DNA from: an uncultured Pelagibacteraceae bacterium
GTDB taxonomy: Bacteria > Pseudomonadota > Alphaproteobacteria > Pelagibacterales > Pelagibacteraceae
Direction: 5' to 3'
NCBI GenBank assembly: GCA_902583075.1
Contig: CACHUN010000003.1
Coordinates: 1-64,000 of the forward strand
Length of the DNA stretch: 64,000 nucleotides
Shown: positions 1-9,217 of the stretch, piece by piece
How the letters are laid out: each line of letters begins with the position of its first letter
Position numbering within the stretch: the first letter of the stretch is position 1
Position numbers and translations under genes: made by a program
Notes under the pieces: model-generated
Database searches by the model: none
What the model was told of the DNA's origin: nothing
What the model saw: only the letters and a program-made list of their open reading frames with translations

Positions 1-710
1 AACTTTTTTGATATTTTAAACTTGTATTTATTAAGTGTGTTTTCAAACTCCTCTGGATTTCCAATACCACAAAAATATATGTAACTTTTTTTTCTGTCGA
101 AGCTTTTTATATTGGTTGGAACATATTTAGAATAAAATATTTTATTATTAAACTTTTTTAATATTGATGAAAGTTTTCTATTTTTTTTTTCACCAACTAA
201 AAAAATTGCACTATATTTTTTTAATATTTCAAGTTTTTCCCTTAAAGGTCCTGCTGGAAGTAAATATCCATTGCCGATACCATAAGTTGAATTAAAGCAA
301 ACAATTGATAAGTCATAATTTATTTTTTTGTCTTGTAAACCGTCATCTAGAATAGCTATATTGAATTTTTTTGCTTCTGCTTTATCTAAACTTATAGCTC
401 TATTTTTGTCACTAATCAGCTTACCATGAGCTTGAAGCACTTTTCTTTCATCTAGTTGATCTAAATATCTTTTTTTAATGAAAACTGTTTTAAACTTATT
501 TTTTAAAATTTTATTTATTTGTATGCATATAGAAGTTTTTCCAGTTCCACCTATATAAATATTTCCCACACATATAGTTTTGATTTTGTATTTTCTTCTA
601 ATTAAAAAATTTTTACTAAAATTTATTAAAACAGTAAAAATTGTAAAAGGAATCAATAAAAAAGAAACTAAATTTTTATCATTTAAATATAATGGTTTTA
701 TAACTTTCAT
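1..710 (-). CDS. lpxK: Tetraacyldisaccharide 4'-kinase (C-terminal end cut by window)
   Basis: LpxK phosphorylates the 4' position of the lipid A disaccharide at the inner membrane. Translating the minus strand from the ATG at 710 gives a hydrophobic N-terminal segment (about residues 14-27), then the family P-loop GNIYIGGTGKTS at roughly residues 49-60, and further on an LDDGLQD stretch and a GNGYLLPAGPLRE stretch, both typical of LpxK. About 236 codons are inside the window, and the C-terminus lies to the left. The start codon abuts the waaA stop codon at 711, so it is the second gene of a waaA-lpxK pair downstream of msbA. What is seen is a lipid A kinase; the position next to Kdo transferase and the MsbA exporter supports a functional LPS pathway. 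Confidence 0.9.
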   Translation of the reverse strand, partial: MKVIKPLYLNDKNLVSFLLIPFTIFTVLINFSKNFLIRRKYKIKTICVGNIYIGGTGKTSICIQINKILKNKFKTVFIKKRYLDQLDERKVLQAHGKLISDKNRAISLDKAEAKKFNIAILDDGLQDKKINYDLSIVCFNSTYGIGNGYLLPAGPLREKLEILKKYSAIFLVGEKKNRKLSSILKKFNNKIFYSKYVPTNIKSFDRKKSYIYFCGIGNPEEFENTLNKYKFKISKK

Positions 711-1952
711 TTAGATAAATTTTTTAATCTCATATAAATTCTTATTTAGTATTTTATCTCCTAAGTATTTTAACTTTTTACCAACAGTATTTCTTTGTAA
801 AAAATTTATTTTTTGACGAACTACAGATTTCATTTTTTTTATCGATTTTACTCTTGTTGTAATTTTCAATTTATCTAACATTTCATAAACTTCCTTAAAA
901 TTTTCTATGTATGGACCATATAAGATATAATTCCCCTCTCTTGCTGATTCTAAAGGGTTCTGTCCCCCATGTGGTATAAGTGATCCTCCCAAAAATGTTA
1001 ATTTAGACAGTGAATAGAATTTTGCAGATTCTCCATAAGTATCAACTATGTATACATCTGTATCTTTGCTTAATTTTTTCTGAGAGGTATGTAATTGAGA
1101 ATTTAGACCTATATTTTTTAATTCATCTAATATTTCTTTTTTCCTATTTGTGTGTCTTGGGATTATTATTGTTATTAAGTTTTTAATTTCTGACTTTAAT
1201 TCTTTATGCACTTTTCCAATAAATAATTCTTCTGTTCGATGAGTACTCGCTGCACAAAAAATAATTCTTTTTGAAAATTTTTTTTTAAGAATTAAATTTT
1301 TTATATTGTCTTTTCGTACTCCCCCAAAAAACTTTAAATTACCTACAAATTTTATATTTTTTGTTCCTAATATTTTTAAATATTTTTTCGACTCCATGTT
1401 TTGTGGCAAAGCAAGGGTTATTTTTTCAAAAATTTTTTTAGAAAAATTAGGGAAAAATTTCCACCTATTAAAAGATTTTTTTGTAATCCTTGCGTTGAGA
1501 AGAATTAGTGGAATATTTTTTTTGTGTAAATTATTAAACATATTTGGCCAAATTTCTGAGTCTACAAATATTGCTAATTTTGGTTTCCAGTGATTAATGA
1601 AAAGTTTGGTTAAAAAATTTAAATCAAAAGGATAGAACTGATGAACAGCTTTTTTAAACTTAAATTTAGATAAAATATGTGATGAACTGGTAGTTGACGA
1701 AGTAACTAAAATTTTTTTAATTTTTTTATCCTCTTCAAATCTCCTTACAATTGGTATTATGCTTAATATTTCACCTACGCTTGAACCATGTATCCAAATC
1801 GTTTCATTGGACATATTATGTTTTAGAAAAAATCCATATTTTTCCTTAAATCTTTTTTGATCTTCTTTTCCTAAAAATATTCTGATCAATACAATTAGTG
1901 GTGAAGTTAATATTAATAGAAATAAAATAAAATTATAAATAACAAACATCAA
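711..1952 (-). CDS. waaA: 3-deoxy-D-manno-octulosonic acid (Kdo) transferase
   Basis: WaaA (KdtA) adds Kdo sugars from CMP-Kdo to the lipid A precursor on the cytoplasmic face of the inner membrane. The 413-residue product has a hydrophobic N-terminal anchor (about residues 3-26), the GT30 motif WIHGSSVGE at residues 53-61, SEIWPN at about 132-137, and the donor-site stretch LGGSLIPHGGQNPLE at about 321-335. The length is normal for the family. The ORF begins with two consecutive Met codons and overlaps the 3' end of msbA by 4 bases, suggesting translational coupling. It is followed without a gap by lpxK. Confidence 0.95.
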   Translation of the reverse strand: MMFVIYNFILFLLILTSPLIVLIRIFLGKEDQKRFKEKYGFFLKHNMSNETIWIHGSSVGEILSIIPIVRRFEEDKKIKKILVTSSTTSSSHILSKFKFKKAVHQFYPFDLNFLTKLFINHWKPKLAIFVDSEIWPNMFNNLHKKNIPLILLNARITKKSFNRWKFFPNFSKKIFEKITLALPQNMESKKYLKILGTKNIKFVGNLKFFGGVRKDNIKNLILKKKFSKRIIFCAASTHRTEELFIGKVHKELKSEIKNLITIIIPRHTNRKKEILDELKNIGLNSQLHTSQKKLSKDTDVYIVDTYGESAKFYSLSKLTFLGGSLIPHGGQNPLESAREGNYILYGPYIENFKEVYEMLDKLKITTRVKSIKKMKSVVRQKINFLQRNTVGKKLKYLGDKILNKNLYEIKKFI

Positions 1953-3691
1953 TTTTTGTTTATTTGTTTATAATAATAATTTTTATAAGTATCTGACTTT
2001 ATTAAGAGCTCTTCATGATTACCTGAGTCCATTACCATACCACTATCCATAACATAAATTTTATCAGAATTTAAAATAGTTGAAAGTCTGTGTGCAATTA
2101 CCACAGTTGTTTTATTTAAAATCAATTTATCTAATGCTTTTTGTATTTTTTCTTCAGTTTCAGAATCTAAAGATGATGTAGCTTCATCTAAAAGAATAAT
2201 TTTACTATTTTTTAAAAATGCTCTTGCTATTGAAAGTCTTTGTTTTTCTCCACCAGATAACCGGACTCCATTTTCACCTATTAAGGTTTGATATTTATCT
2301 TCAAGTTTATCTATAAATTCTGAACACATTGAAAGTTTTGCAGCTTCGTATATCTCATCGTCTAATGCGTTTGGTTTTGCATATTTAATGTTATTAAAAA
2401 TTGTATCATCGAACAAAGTCACATTTTGATCAACTATTGATATTTCTTTTCTTAAGGAAAATAAATTTACTTCTTTTACATTTTGTCCATCAATTTCTAA
2501 TATTCCAGTTTTTGGATCATAAATTCTTGGAATTAAACTTAGCAATGTTGACTTACCAGAACCACTTTGTCCAACCAGGGCAGTCATTTTTCCACCCTTT
2601 ATTTTAATATTTATATTTTTTAAAACTTTATTCTCTAAATTTGTGGAATAATTAAAATTTATATTTTTGTAGTCAATTGTTCCACTTTTCAAATTTAAAT
2701 TTATTTTGTCTTCGTTAGTTTCAATTAAATTTGTCGAGTCAATTATTGGAAGTATTCTTTTACTTGCAGACAATCCCTGATTAACACCAACATTTATAGT
2801 TGCTAGGGATTTTACTGGCTGATAAGCCAGCATCATTGCAGCTAAAAAAGAAAAAAAATTATTCAAGCTCAATTGGTCATTCATTATTAATTTACCAGAA
2901 TAGAAAATCAGTATAGCAATCATGATTCCTGTTAAAATTTCCATAACGGGTGTGGCTCTAATAAAGACAGATGATATCTTTATTGATTTTTCTTTTAGAT
3001 CATTAACAAATTTTTCTGATCTTTCATTTTCGTACTTTTCTCTTTGAAATATTTTGATAATTTTGTGATTTTTGAAAATGTCAATTAAATATTTATTTAA
3101 GTCTCCAGATTTCACTTGAGCCTCTGTTACTACTTTACCCATTCTTTTACCTAATTTTTTTGCAGTAAAAGATGCAAACGGAATCATAATGATGGCAATT
3201 AAAGATAATCTCCAATTTTGCATAAACATTACTGAAAGAAGTCCAATTAAAGTTAATCCATCTTTAAATAAAGTTAAAAAGGATGTACTTAACATGCCCG
3301 TAATTTGATTAACATCAAAATTAAGATTTGAAATATATTTTCCAGTATGTTTGTTTTCTATATTTTCTGTGTCAGCCTTTATAAACGACTTCAGCATATT
3401 CACCTGTATTTCTTTTTTTACTTCTTCTGCAACTTTAATCATTGTAACCTTTGCCAAATAGAGTGAAATTCCTTTAGTCGCAAAGGCTAGAATTATTAAT
3501 AATGGGATTATCAAAAGTAGCCTCTGATCTTTATTAATAAAAATTTTATCAATTGCTGGATCTAATAACCATGCAGTTGCAGATGTACTGCCAGCAACTA
3601 ACATAGAAAAAAAGACTGCTATAAAAATTTTGTTTAAATATTTTTTTGTATAGTCTTTATAAAGTCTTTTTAATATTTCAAGGTTAGACAT
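1949..3691 (-). CDS. msbA: Lipid A export ABC transporter, permease/ATPase fusion (MsbA family)
   Basis: A half-transporter that works as a homodimer to flip lipid A-core across the inner membrane. The 580-residue chain has an N-terminal membrane domain with about six hydrophobic helices (residues 20-315) and a C-terminal nucleotide-binding domain with Walker A GQSGSGKST near residue 375, signature RLSGGEKQR, Walker B ILLDEATSSLD and the H-loop in VIAHRLST. The fused domain order TM-NBD and the neighbours waaA and lpxK argue for MsbA rather than another exporter of the same superfamily. Its start lies directly against the ubiA stop codon, so it is probably in one operon with ubiA. Confidence 0.9.
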   Translation of the reverse strand: MSNLEILKRLYKDYTKKYLNKIFIAVFFSMLVAGSTSATAWLLDPAIDKIFINKDQRLLLIIPLLIILAFATKGISLYLAKVTMIKVAEEVKKEIQVNMLKSFIKADTENIENKHTGKYISNLNFDVNQITGMLSTSFLTLFKDGLTLIGLLSVMFMQNWRLSLIAIIMIPFASFTAKKLGKRMGKVVTEAQVKSGDLNKYLIDIFKNHKIIKIFQREKYENERSEKFVNDLKEKSIKISSVFIRATPVMEILTGIMIAILIFYSGKLIMNDQLSLNNFFSFLAAMMLAYQPVKSLATINVGVNQGLSASKRILPIIDSTNLIETNEDKINLNLKSGTIDYKNINFNYSTNLENKVLKNINIKIKGGKMTALVGQSGSGKSTLLSLIPRIYDPKTGILEIDGQNVKEVNLFSLRKEISIVDQNVTLFDDTIFNNIKYAKPNALDDEIYEAAKLSMCSEFIDKLEDKYQTLIGENGVRLSGGEKQRLSIARAFLKNSKIILLDEATSSLDSETEEKIQKALDKLILNKTTVVIAHRLSTILNSDKIYVMDSGMVMDSGNHEELLIKSDTYKNYYYKQINKN

Positions 3692-4558
3692 TTAAATTAT
3701 TTTTCCAATTAAAATATTTATAAATACAATAAGACCTAATAAATTATTACTTTTAAATTTCACTAGACACATATTAGGATTTGATATCTCGAGATTTCTT
3801 ATTTGATAGAAGGCCAAATGAAGAAAAGTAATTACTAACGATATAAAATATGACATTTTAAAGTTCATTAAATAACCAACTAAAATTAATGAAAGAAAAA
3901 AAAGTATGTAACATAAAGAAATAAATTTTTTTGGGTTATTTTTAAATTTTATCGAGGTAGATTTTACTCCTATAATCTCGTCATCTTTAATATCTTGATA
4001 TCCATAAATAGTGTCGTAACCCAGTGTCCAAAATATGGCTCCAAAATAAAAAATTATTGGTACTAAATTTATGCTGTTATTTATTGATATCCACGCAAGA
4101 ACAAGACCATAGTTAAAAGTAATTCCTAAAAATAGCTGTGGCCAATATGTAAATCTTTTCATTAGAGGATAAGTAAAAGCTAATGGCATAGATAAAAGTG
4201 CCATCAAAATTGTGAATTTATTAAAATTAATCAATACTAAAAATGCTAATCCACATAAAATAAAAGAGTAAATTATTGCGAGCTTTATAGAAATTTTTCC
4301 CGATGCAATTGGTCTATTTTTTGTTCTCTCAACTTTTTTATCAAAATTTTTATCTACTATATCATTTACTATGCAACCGGCAGATCTCATTAGCATTGAA
4401 CCAAGCAAAAATAGCAAAGTATAAAAATAAAATTTTTCTAATTCAGAATTAAAATTATAAGCAATAGTAAGACCCCATAAACAAGGCCAAAATAAAAGCA
4501 TGTAGCCAATTGGTCTATTTAATCTTGTGAGTTCAATGAATAATTTGATGGTTTGCAT
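3692..4558 (-). CDS. ubiA: 4-hydroxybenzoate polyprenyltransferase
   Basis: Integral membrane prenyltransferase that attaches the polyprenyl tail to 4-hydroxybenzoate, the first membrane step of ubiquinone synthesis. The 288-residue protein shows eight to nine hydrophobic segments and the two Asp-rich Mg-diphosphate motifs: NDIVDKNFD (around residue 65) with the downstream KNRPIASG, and a second cluster DTIYGYQDIKDD around residue 180. The length fits bacterial UbiA. It is the first gene of the leftward LPS run and is divergent from the DUF2721 gene, with about 50 bases between starts. A homologous menaquinone or heme-O enzyme is less likely; ctaB is recognised separately at 14251. Confidence 0.93.
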   Translation of the reverse strand: MQTIKLFIELTRLNRPIGYMLLFWPCLWGLTIAYNFNSELEKFYFYTLLFLLGSMLMRSAGCIVNDIVDKNFDKKVERTKNRPIASGKISIKLAIIYSFILCGLAFLVLINFNKFTILMALLSMPLAFTYPLMKRFTYWPQLFLGITFNYGLVLAWISINNSINLVPIIFYFGAIFWTLGYDTIYGYQDIKDDEIIGVKSTSIKFKNNPKKFISLCYILFFLSLILVGYLMNFKMSYFISLVITFLHLAFYQIRNLEISNPNMCLVKFKSNNLLGLIVFINILIGKII

Positions 4559-4610
4559 AAAAATTTACTTGTAAATAGCAAAGCAGAGTCTCATAATCAA
4601 ATTGATTCGA

Positions 4611-5018
4611 ATGAATATAGATTACACTGTTACAGCATTAATGTTTCCAGCAATACCGCTTATAATGAGTGTATACAGCAACAGATTTCACACCCTGAGT
4701 GGATTAATTAGAAAAATTCATGATGAGTATGTCTTTGAAAAACACACTCCCCCAGAATGGAAAGATCAACTTATAAATTTAAACAGCAGAATTGGAGTAT
4801 TAAAGTTTGCAATCATGTCAGCAGCATTTGGCTTTCTATTTAATATGCTGACTGTATTTGCTCTTTATTTAGAAAGTTTAATTGTAGCCAGAGTAATTTT
4901 TGGAACGTGTTGTTTATCTATGATGATTTCAATTATATTTTTTATTAGAGAAATACAAATATCTACAAAAGCTTTAAAACTTCATCTTTCTGATATGGAT
5001 GTTCAGTTTAAGGAATAA
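4611..5018 (+). CDS. DUF2721 family membrane protein of unknown function
   Basis: A 135-residue protein with an N-terminal ALMFPAIPLIMSVYSNRF stretch, characteristic of DUF2721, and two strongly hydrophobic helices near residues 65-105. DUF2721 has no established function that I can name. I chose the ATG at 4611 (protein begins MNIDYTV); an in-frame TTG at 4602 would add three residues. It is a single-gene rightward unit between ubiA and qor, and its 3' end overlaps the qor stop region by 11 bases on the opposite strand. Confidence 0.8.
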   Translation: MNIDYTVTALMFPAIPLIMSVYSNRFHTLSGLIRKIHDEYVFEKHTPPEWKDQLINLNSRIGVLKFAIMSAAFGFLFNMLTVFALYLESLIVARVIFGTCCLSMMISIIFFIREIQISTKALKLHLSDMDVQFKE

Positions 5019-5979
5019 TTACTGCCGGACCTGTAATTTTTCTTCCTTCTAAATCTTTATGTGCTTGAACAACATCTTCTAATTTATATTTTTTAAAAAT
5101 TTCTATTTTTACGTTTCCTGATGAAATTTGTTTAAATAACATATTAGCCGCTTCTTGTATTTCTTCACTATTTGTGAAGTATTGATTCATTGCAGGTCTA
5201 ACGAAATAAATACCCTTTGGTTGCAAAGACTTTGAAACAATAATTGGGTCAAGTGGACCCGATGCATTTCCAAATGAAACCATGGTTCCTCTTAATTTTA
5301 AACATTCAATTGATTTATCATATGTTGTTTTTCCCACACCATCATAAACTACTGAAACACCTTTACCGTTTGTGAGTTCTAAAACTTTTTTTGCAAAGTC
5401 TTCCTTAGAATAATTTATAACTTCATCACAACCATACTTTTTTGCTATCTCAACTTTTTCATCACTTCCAACCGTTCCAATAACTTTAAGTCCTAAACTT
5501 TTTGCCCACTGACAAAAGAATTGTCCTACGCCACCAGCTGCCGCATGAAATAAGACAGTTTCACCTTCTTTCGGAACGTATGTTTTGTGTAGTAAATAGA
5601 ATGTTGTCATTCCTTTTGTCATTGCACTCGGAATTTGCTCCAAATCTATATCATCAGGAACTTTTACAATGTTTTTTGATGTGTAATTTCTGTGAGTTGA
5701 GTAAGCACCTAAAGGAGCTGCAGCATATGCAATTTTATCTCCAACTGAAAAATTTAAAACATTTGAACCAACTTCTTTAATTATGCCAGCTGCTTCCATT
5801 CCAATTCCAGTTGGTAATTGAAGAGGGTATAAACCCGACCGATGATATGTGTCTATATAATTTAAACCAATTGAAACATGTTCGATTTGAACTTCATCTT
5901 CTCCAGGTTTTTCTAAAGTTATATCTTCTAGTTTAAGAACCTCAGGTCCACCTGTATTTGTTACTTTAATAGATTTCAT
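5008..5979 (-). CDS. qor: NADPH:quinone oxidoreductase, zinc-independent alcohol-dehydrogenase superfamily
   Basis: A medium-chain dehydrogenase/reductase that probably reduces quinones or enones with NADPH. The 323-residue sequence starts with the GroES-like domain (MKSIKVTNTGGPEVLKLED, then GIGMEAAGIIKEVG) and has the Rossmann nucleotide motif AAAGGVGQFFCQWAK around residues 148-162. The structural and catalytic zinc-ligand cysteines of true alcohol dehydrogenases are not visible, which points to the QOR subfamily. It overlaps the pirin gene upstream by 4 bases, so the two are probably translated together in a pirin-qor operon. The true substrate is unknown. Confidence 0.88.
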   Translation of the reverse strand: MKSIKVTNTGGPEVLKLEDITLEKPGEDEVQIEHVSIGLNYIDTYHRSGLYPLQLPTGIGMEAAGIIKEVGSNVLNFSVGDKIAYAAAPLGAYSTHRNYTSKNIVKVPDDIDLEQIPSAMTKGMTTFYLLHKTYVPKEGETVLFHAAAGGVGQFFCQWAKSLGLKVIGTVGSDEKVEIAKKYGCDEVINYSKEDFAKKVLELTNGKGVSVVYDGVGKTTYDKSIECLKLRGTMVSFGNASGPLDPIIVSKSLQPKGIYFVRPAMNQYFTNSEEIQEAANMLFKQISSGNVKIEIFKKYKLEDVVQAHKDLEGRKITGPAVIIP

Positions 5980-6812
5980 TTTACAAATGTACCTTTATGA
6001 TAATCCTCGACTGCTTGCAAGATTTCTTGTTTAGTGTTCATAACAAATGGACCACCTCTTGCAATTTGCTCGCCTATCGGTTTTCCAGCGATAAGAAGAA
6101 ATTTAGCATCAGTTGAGCCATAAACCTTGAGTTTATCTCCCTTTTCTAAAAGAATTAGTTTTGAATTTTCAACTTTTTGATGTTGGTGATTTCCAATTTT
6201 TATCTCTCCTTCAATTAAATAAATAAATGAATTGTGAGTTGATGGTAATTCGAAATTGAACTCTTTATCCTTATTTAATTCTACATCAAAATAAATAGGC
6301 TCAACATTATGTTTTGTTACAGGACCCTCAGCTTGTTCAAATTTACCGGCTATGACTTTTACAATTTTTTCTTCATCTTTATATGACTGCATTTGCTCTG
6401 CATCTATATAGATGTAATTAGGTTTGCTCATTTTAAGTTTAGCTGGCATGTTGATCCATAATTGAAATCCATGTAGCTTACCTTCTTTCATTGCTGGCAT
6501 TTCAGAGTGAATTATTCCACTTCCAGTTTTCATCCACTGAACATCTCCTGCTGTCATTCTACCTTCGGCACCTGTACTATCTTTATGCTCAAAATCTCCA
6601 GCCAACATATAAGTTACCGTTTCTATTCCTCGATGAGGATGAGGTGGAAAACCTGCTATATAATCTTCACTATTTTCTGATCCAAATTCATCTAGCATTA
6701 AAAATGGATCAAAGTAATTTGGCTCTACTCCAATACTTCTTTTTAATTTAACCCCAGCTCCGTCAGATGCTGGTGTAGGTTCAATAATTTTTTTAACTTC
6801 AATATTTGACAT
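5976..6812 (-). CDS. Pirin family protein (bicupin, possible quercetinase-like activity)
   Basis: A 278-residue two-cupin protein. The N-terminal cupin carries the pirin metal-site pattern: PHPHRGIETVTYML with two His near residues 57-59, then a downstream His and Glu in GSGIIHSEMPA near residue 100, which in the family bind one iron. The C-terminal half contains the second cupin (LIEGEIKIG region) and a pirin-typical IGEQIARGGPFVMNT near residue 255. Bacterial pirins have been assigned quercetin dioxygenase activity or roles as redox-dependent protein partners, so the exact job here is undecided. It sits between doxX and qor, in what looks like a small redox-protection operon. Confidence 0.88.
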   Translation of the reverse strand: MSNIEVKKIIEPTPASDGAGVKLKRSIGVEPNYFDPFLMLDEFGSENSEDYIAGFPPHPHRGIETVTYMLAGDFEHKDSTGAEGRMTAGDVQWMKTGSGIIHSEMPAMKEGKLHGFQLWINMPAKLKMSKPNYIYIDAEQMQSYKDEEKIVKVIAGKFEQAEGPVTKHNVEPIYFDVELNKDKEFNFELPSTHNSFIYLIEGEIKIGNHQHQKVENSKLILLEKGDKLKVYGSTDAKFLLIAGKPIGEQIARGGPFVMNTKQEILQAVEDYHKGTFVK

Positions 6813-6819
6813 TTTATTT

Positions 6820-7191
6820 TTAAAATTTTCTGTCTAAACTAAAATCTTTAGTTCCATTTATGAATATAAATAGAAACCCGCCTGCTAATGCTATATTTTT
6901 CAAAAAAGATCCTAATTGCATCTGGTCTGAAAAATCGTTGTGAAAAATTGCTGCTGTAGCGATACAAAATAGACTTAATAAACCTGCTGCAAATTTTGCT
7001 TTATAGCCTAACATAATTAAGATAGGTCCAACTATCTCCAAAATTATTGCTGGTATAATTAAAATTCCTGGTATTCCAAAACCCTCCATCCAGCCGACTG
7101 TTCCATCATAATTATTAATTTTAAAAACACCATTAAGAAGAAATAAAGCTGAAATTAAAATTCTTGCAACAAAATCTAAAATGTTTGTCAT
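6820..7191 (-). CDS. DoxX family membrane protein
   Basis: A 123-residue protein with four hydrophobic segments, beginning FVARILISALFLLNGVFKI, with GPILIMLGYKAKFAAGLL in the middle, the arrangement of the DoxX/DoxD-like family. Members are small inner-membrane proteins often found beside redox enzymes; a precise reaction cannot be given. It lies 7 bases upstream of the pirin gene and downstream of the HAD gene on the same strand, consistent with one operon. Confidence 0.82.
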   Translation of the reverse strand: MTNILDFVARILISALFLLNGVFKINNYDGTVGWMEGFGIPGILIIPAIILEIVGPILIMLGYKAKFAAGLLSLFCIATAAIFHNDFSDQMQLGSFLKNIALAGGFLFIFINGTKDFSLDRKF

Positions 7192-7212
7192 AATTTTAAA
7201 ATAATGACTTGT

Positions 7213-7872
7213 TTAAATAATATCAAGCAAGTGTTTAAGATTATTTATCTGATTTTCAGGAGAGTAATCTAGATTATCAAAAATAATATTATTTCTATTC
7301 ACCCAAATAGCATTAAAACCATAATTACCACCTCCAGAAACATCCCATGTATTTGCGCTTAAAAAAGCGACTTCATGTTTTTCAATCTTATATTTTTTAA
7401 GTGGAATATCGTATACCTTTGAATCTGGCTTAAAAATACCTACTTCCTCTACCGAAAAAATATCATCAAAGACTTTAAGATTATTACTGGAAACCAATTC
7501 ATTTAGAAGGGATGGAGTTCCATTTGAAAGTATTGATAGTTTATAATTTTTTTCTTTTAATAATTGTAGAGTTTCTTTTACTTCTGGATAAGGGGAAAGA
7601 ATTTTATAGGAATCAAGTAATTCACTTTTCATATTGGGATTAATATTAAAAATTTTCATTGATTTATCCAAACTATCCTCAGTAATTTTCCAAAAATCTT
7701 TATGTCTTTTCATTAGACTTCTAAGCCAAGTATATTCTAGCTGAGTTGTTCGCCAATAATTTGAAAAACTTTCCCATTTGCTGCCAATTTTATCTTTACA
7801 TTTTTCTGCTGCAGAATTGACATCAAATAAAGTTCCATAGGCATCGAAAATTATTGCTTTAATATTTTTCAT
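7213..7872 (-). CDS. Haloacid dehalogenase type II (HAD superfamily hydrolase)
   Basis: A 219-residue HAD protein with the L-2-haloacid dehalogenase arrangement: motif I FDAYGTLFDV with the nucleophilic Asp at residue 10, motif II LSNGTP near residue 117, motif III Lys in FKPDSKVYDIP near 150, and motif IV SANTWDVSGGGNYG near 173-186, which matches the SSN-x-WD signature of type II dehalogenases. In the family this enzyme replaces the halogen of 2-haloacids with hydroxyl, but many homologues act on other substrates. It is the first gene of the leftward HAD-doxX-pirin-qor run and diverges from rsmE with only 16 bases between start codons. Confidence 0.85.
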   Translation of the reverse strand: MKNIKAIIFDAYGTLFDVNSAAEKCKDKIGSKWESFSNYWRTTQLEYTWLRSLMKRHKDFWKITEDSLDKSMKIFNINPNMKSELLDSYKILSPYPEVKETLQLLKEKNYKLSILSNGTPSLLNELVSSNNLKVFDDIFSVEEVGIFKPDSKVYDIPLKKYKIEKHEVAFLSANTWDVSGGGNYGFNAIWVNRNNIIFDNLDYSPENQINNLKHLLDII

Positions 7873-7888
7873 AAATTACTTTCTTAAT

Positions 7889-8599
7889 ATGAGTAATATT
7901 AGAATATTTTTTCCTGAAAGTTTATCTCTTAATTTTAATTCTTGGCTTGAAAAACCACAATCACATTATTTAACAAAAGTAATGAGAGTAAAAATTGGTG
8001 AAAATTTTTCACTATTTAATAAAAACGGTGAGTGGTTAGCTAAAATTAATAAAATCAGTAGTGGCAAAGTTGAATTTAGTATTCAAGAAAAATTAAGAAA
8101 TAAAGAAAACCCGGTAGATATTTGGTTGGCATTTTCACCAATTAAATCAAATTATTCAAATTTCATGATACAGAAGGCTACTGAATTGGGTGTAACTAAA
8201 TTTATTCCAATTATTTTTGATAGAACAATTGTCAGAAAGATTAATTCTGAGAGATTAGAAAAAATAATTATAGAGGCAACAGAGCAGTCAAATAGAATAA
8301 ACCCCCCATCTTTAGAAAAACCTCAAAACTTAAAAAGTTTCTTAAAAAAAAATGAAAATAAAATAGATTTAATTTTTACTGACCTAAATACTAAAAATAA
8401 AAAAATTGAGTTAAATAAAGACACAAATAAATCATTATGTATTATAATTGGACCCGAGGGTGATTTTTCAGAACAAGAAAGGAATAATATTTTAAATTTT
8501 AAGGGTGTAAAATCATTTAAAATAAATGAAAATATTCTCAGATCAGAGACAGCAGTAATATCTTCAATATCTATACTTAGTTATATTTTGAATTTATAA
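7889..8599 (+). CDS. rsmE: 16S rRNA (uracil(1498)-N3)-methyltransferase
   Basis: RsmE methylates U1498 in the decoding region of 16S rRNA using S-adenosylmethionine. The 236-residue protein has an N-terminal PUA-like part (HYLTKVMRVKIGE) and a C-terminal SPOUT knot domain with the family motifs KATELGVTKFIPI, EATEQSNR, IIGPEGDFSEQE near 188-200 and LRSETAV near 215. The length is typical. It is transcribed alone to the right and its stop overlaps the stop of the SCO1 gene on the other strand by 6 bases, leaving no room for an intergenic terminator. Confidence 0.93.
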   Translation: MSNIRIFFPESLSLNFNSWLEKPQSHYLTKVMRVKIGENFSLFNKNGEWLAKINKISSGKVEFSIQEKLRNKENPVDIWLAFSPIKSNYSNFMIQKATELGVTKFIPIIFDRTIVRKINSERLEKIIIEATEQSNRINPPSLEKPQNLKSFLKKNENKIDLIFTDLNTKNKKIELNKDTNKSLCIIIGPEGDFSEQERNNILNFKGVKSFKINENILRSETAVISSISILSYILNL

Positions 8600-9181
8600 A
8601 TATTTGTTAATTAATTTGATTGATTTTTTAATATCGTCTCTGTGAGAAATTTTAGCAATATATTTTCCATCTTTAAGTAGAATTACCGGTGAGCTGTGAT
8701 CAACATTGTAGTCACCATTTTCAAAAAAAATCTTTTGACTGATAATTCCCCATGATTGTGACAATAAAAAAATTTCACCTGGATCTCCTGTGATTCCAAC
8801 AAATTCGTTATCAAAATTTCTTAGATAATCTTTAATAACTTCTGGAGTATCTCTTTTAGGATCAACGCTAATAAAAAAAACTTTTAAATCTTTTTTTTTA
8901 TTTTTCTTTATTCTATTCAATGCGATATCCATTTTATTTAAAGTCATTGGGCAAATATCAGGACAATTTGTAAAACCAAAAAAAATTGCAGTTAATGGTC
9001 CATCAAAAGATTTTTGAGTTATAACATTATTGTTCATATCTTTAAGCTCAAAATCTGAGCCCTTAAATGCTGCGACTGATTGGTCTTTTTGCTCTTTCAT
9101 AGAAAGAAATACTGGAAGCATCAAAAAAAGGAATATTGTTAAACATCCAGTTAATACTGCAATTGAGGTTTTTATTTTCAT
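8594..9181 (-). CDS. SCO1/SenC family copper chaperone for cytochrome c oxidase
   Basis: A membrane-anchored thioredoxin-fold protein that delivers copper to the CuA centre of subunit II. The 195-residue sequence has an N-terminal hydrophobic anchor (about residues 9-27), the copper-binding TNCPDICP motif (CxxxC) near residue 72-79, and the distal copper-ligand His in VDHSSPVILL near residue 160. SFFG-type substitution is present in the preceding strand (IFFGFTNC). It is divergent from the subunit-III-like gene at 9218 and close to the main cox operon, which fits its role. Confidence 0.9.
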   Translation of the reverse strand: MKIKTSIAVLTGCLTIFLFLMLPVFLSMKEQKDQSVAAFKGSDFELKDMNNNVITQKSFDGPLTAIFFGFTNCPDICPMTLNKMDIALNRIKKNKKKDLKVFFISVDPKRDTPEVIKDYLRNFDNEFVGITGDPGEIFLLSQSWGIISQKIFFENGDYNVDHSSPVILLKDGKYIAKISHRDDIKKSIKLINKYL

Positions 9182-9217
9182 TATTGTAAAATTATATATA
9201 GGAACTATATAAATATT

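Noticed and set aside
1306..1593. Plus-strand 95-codon reading frame inside waaA
   Set aside because: It is antisense to a well-supported waaA with all motifs; its translation is Phe/Leu-rich with no recognisable domain, as expected from AT-rich complementary sequence.
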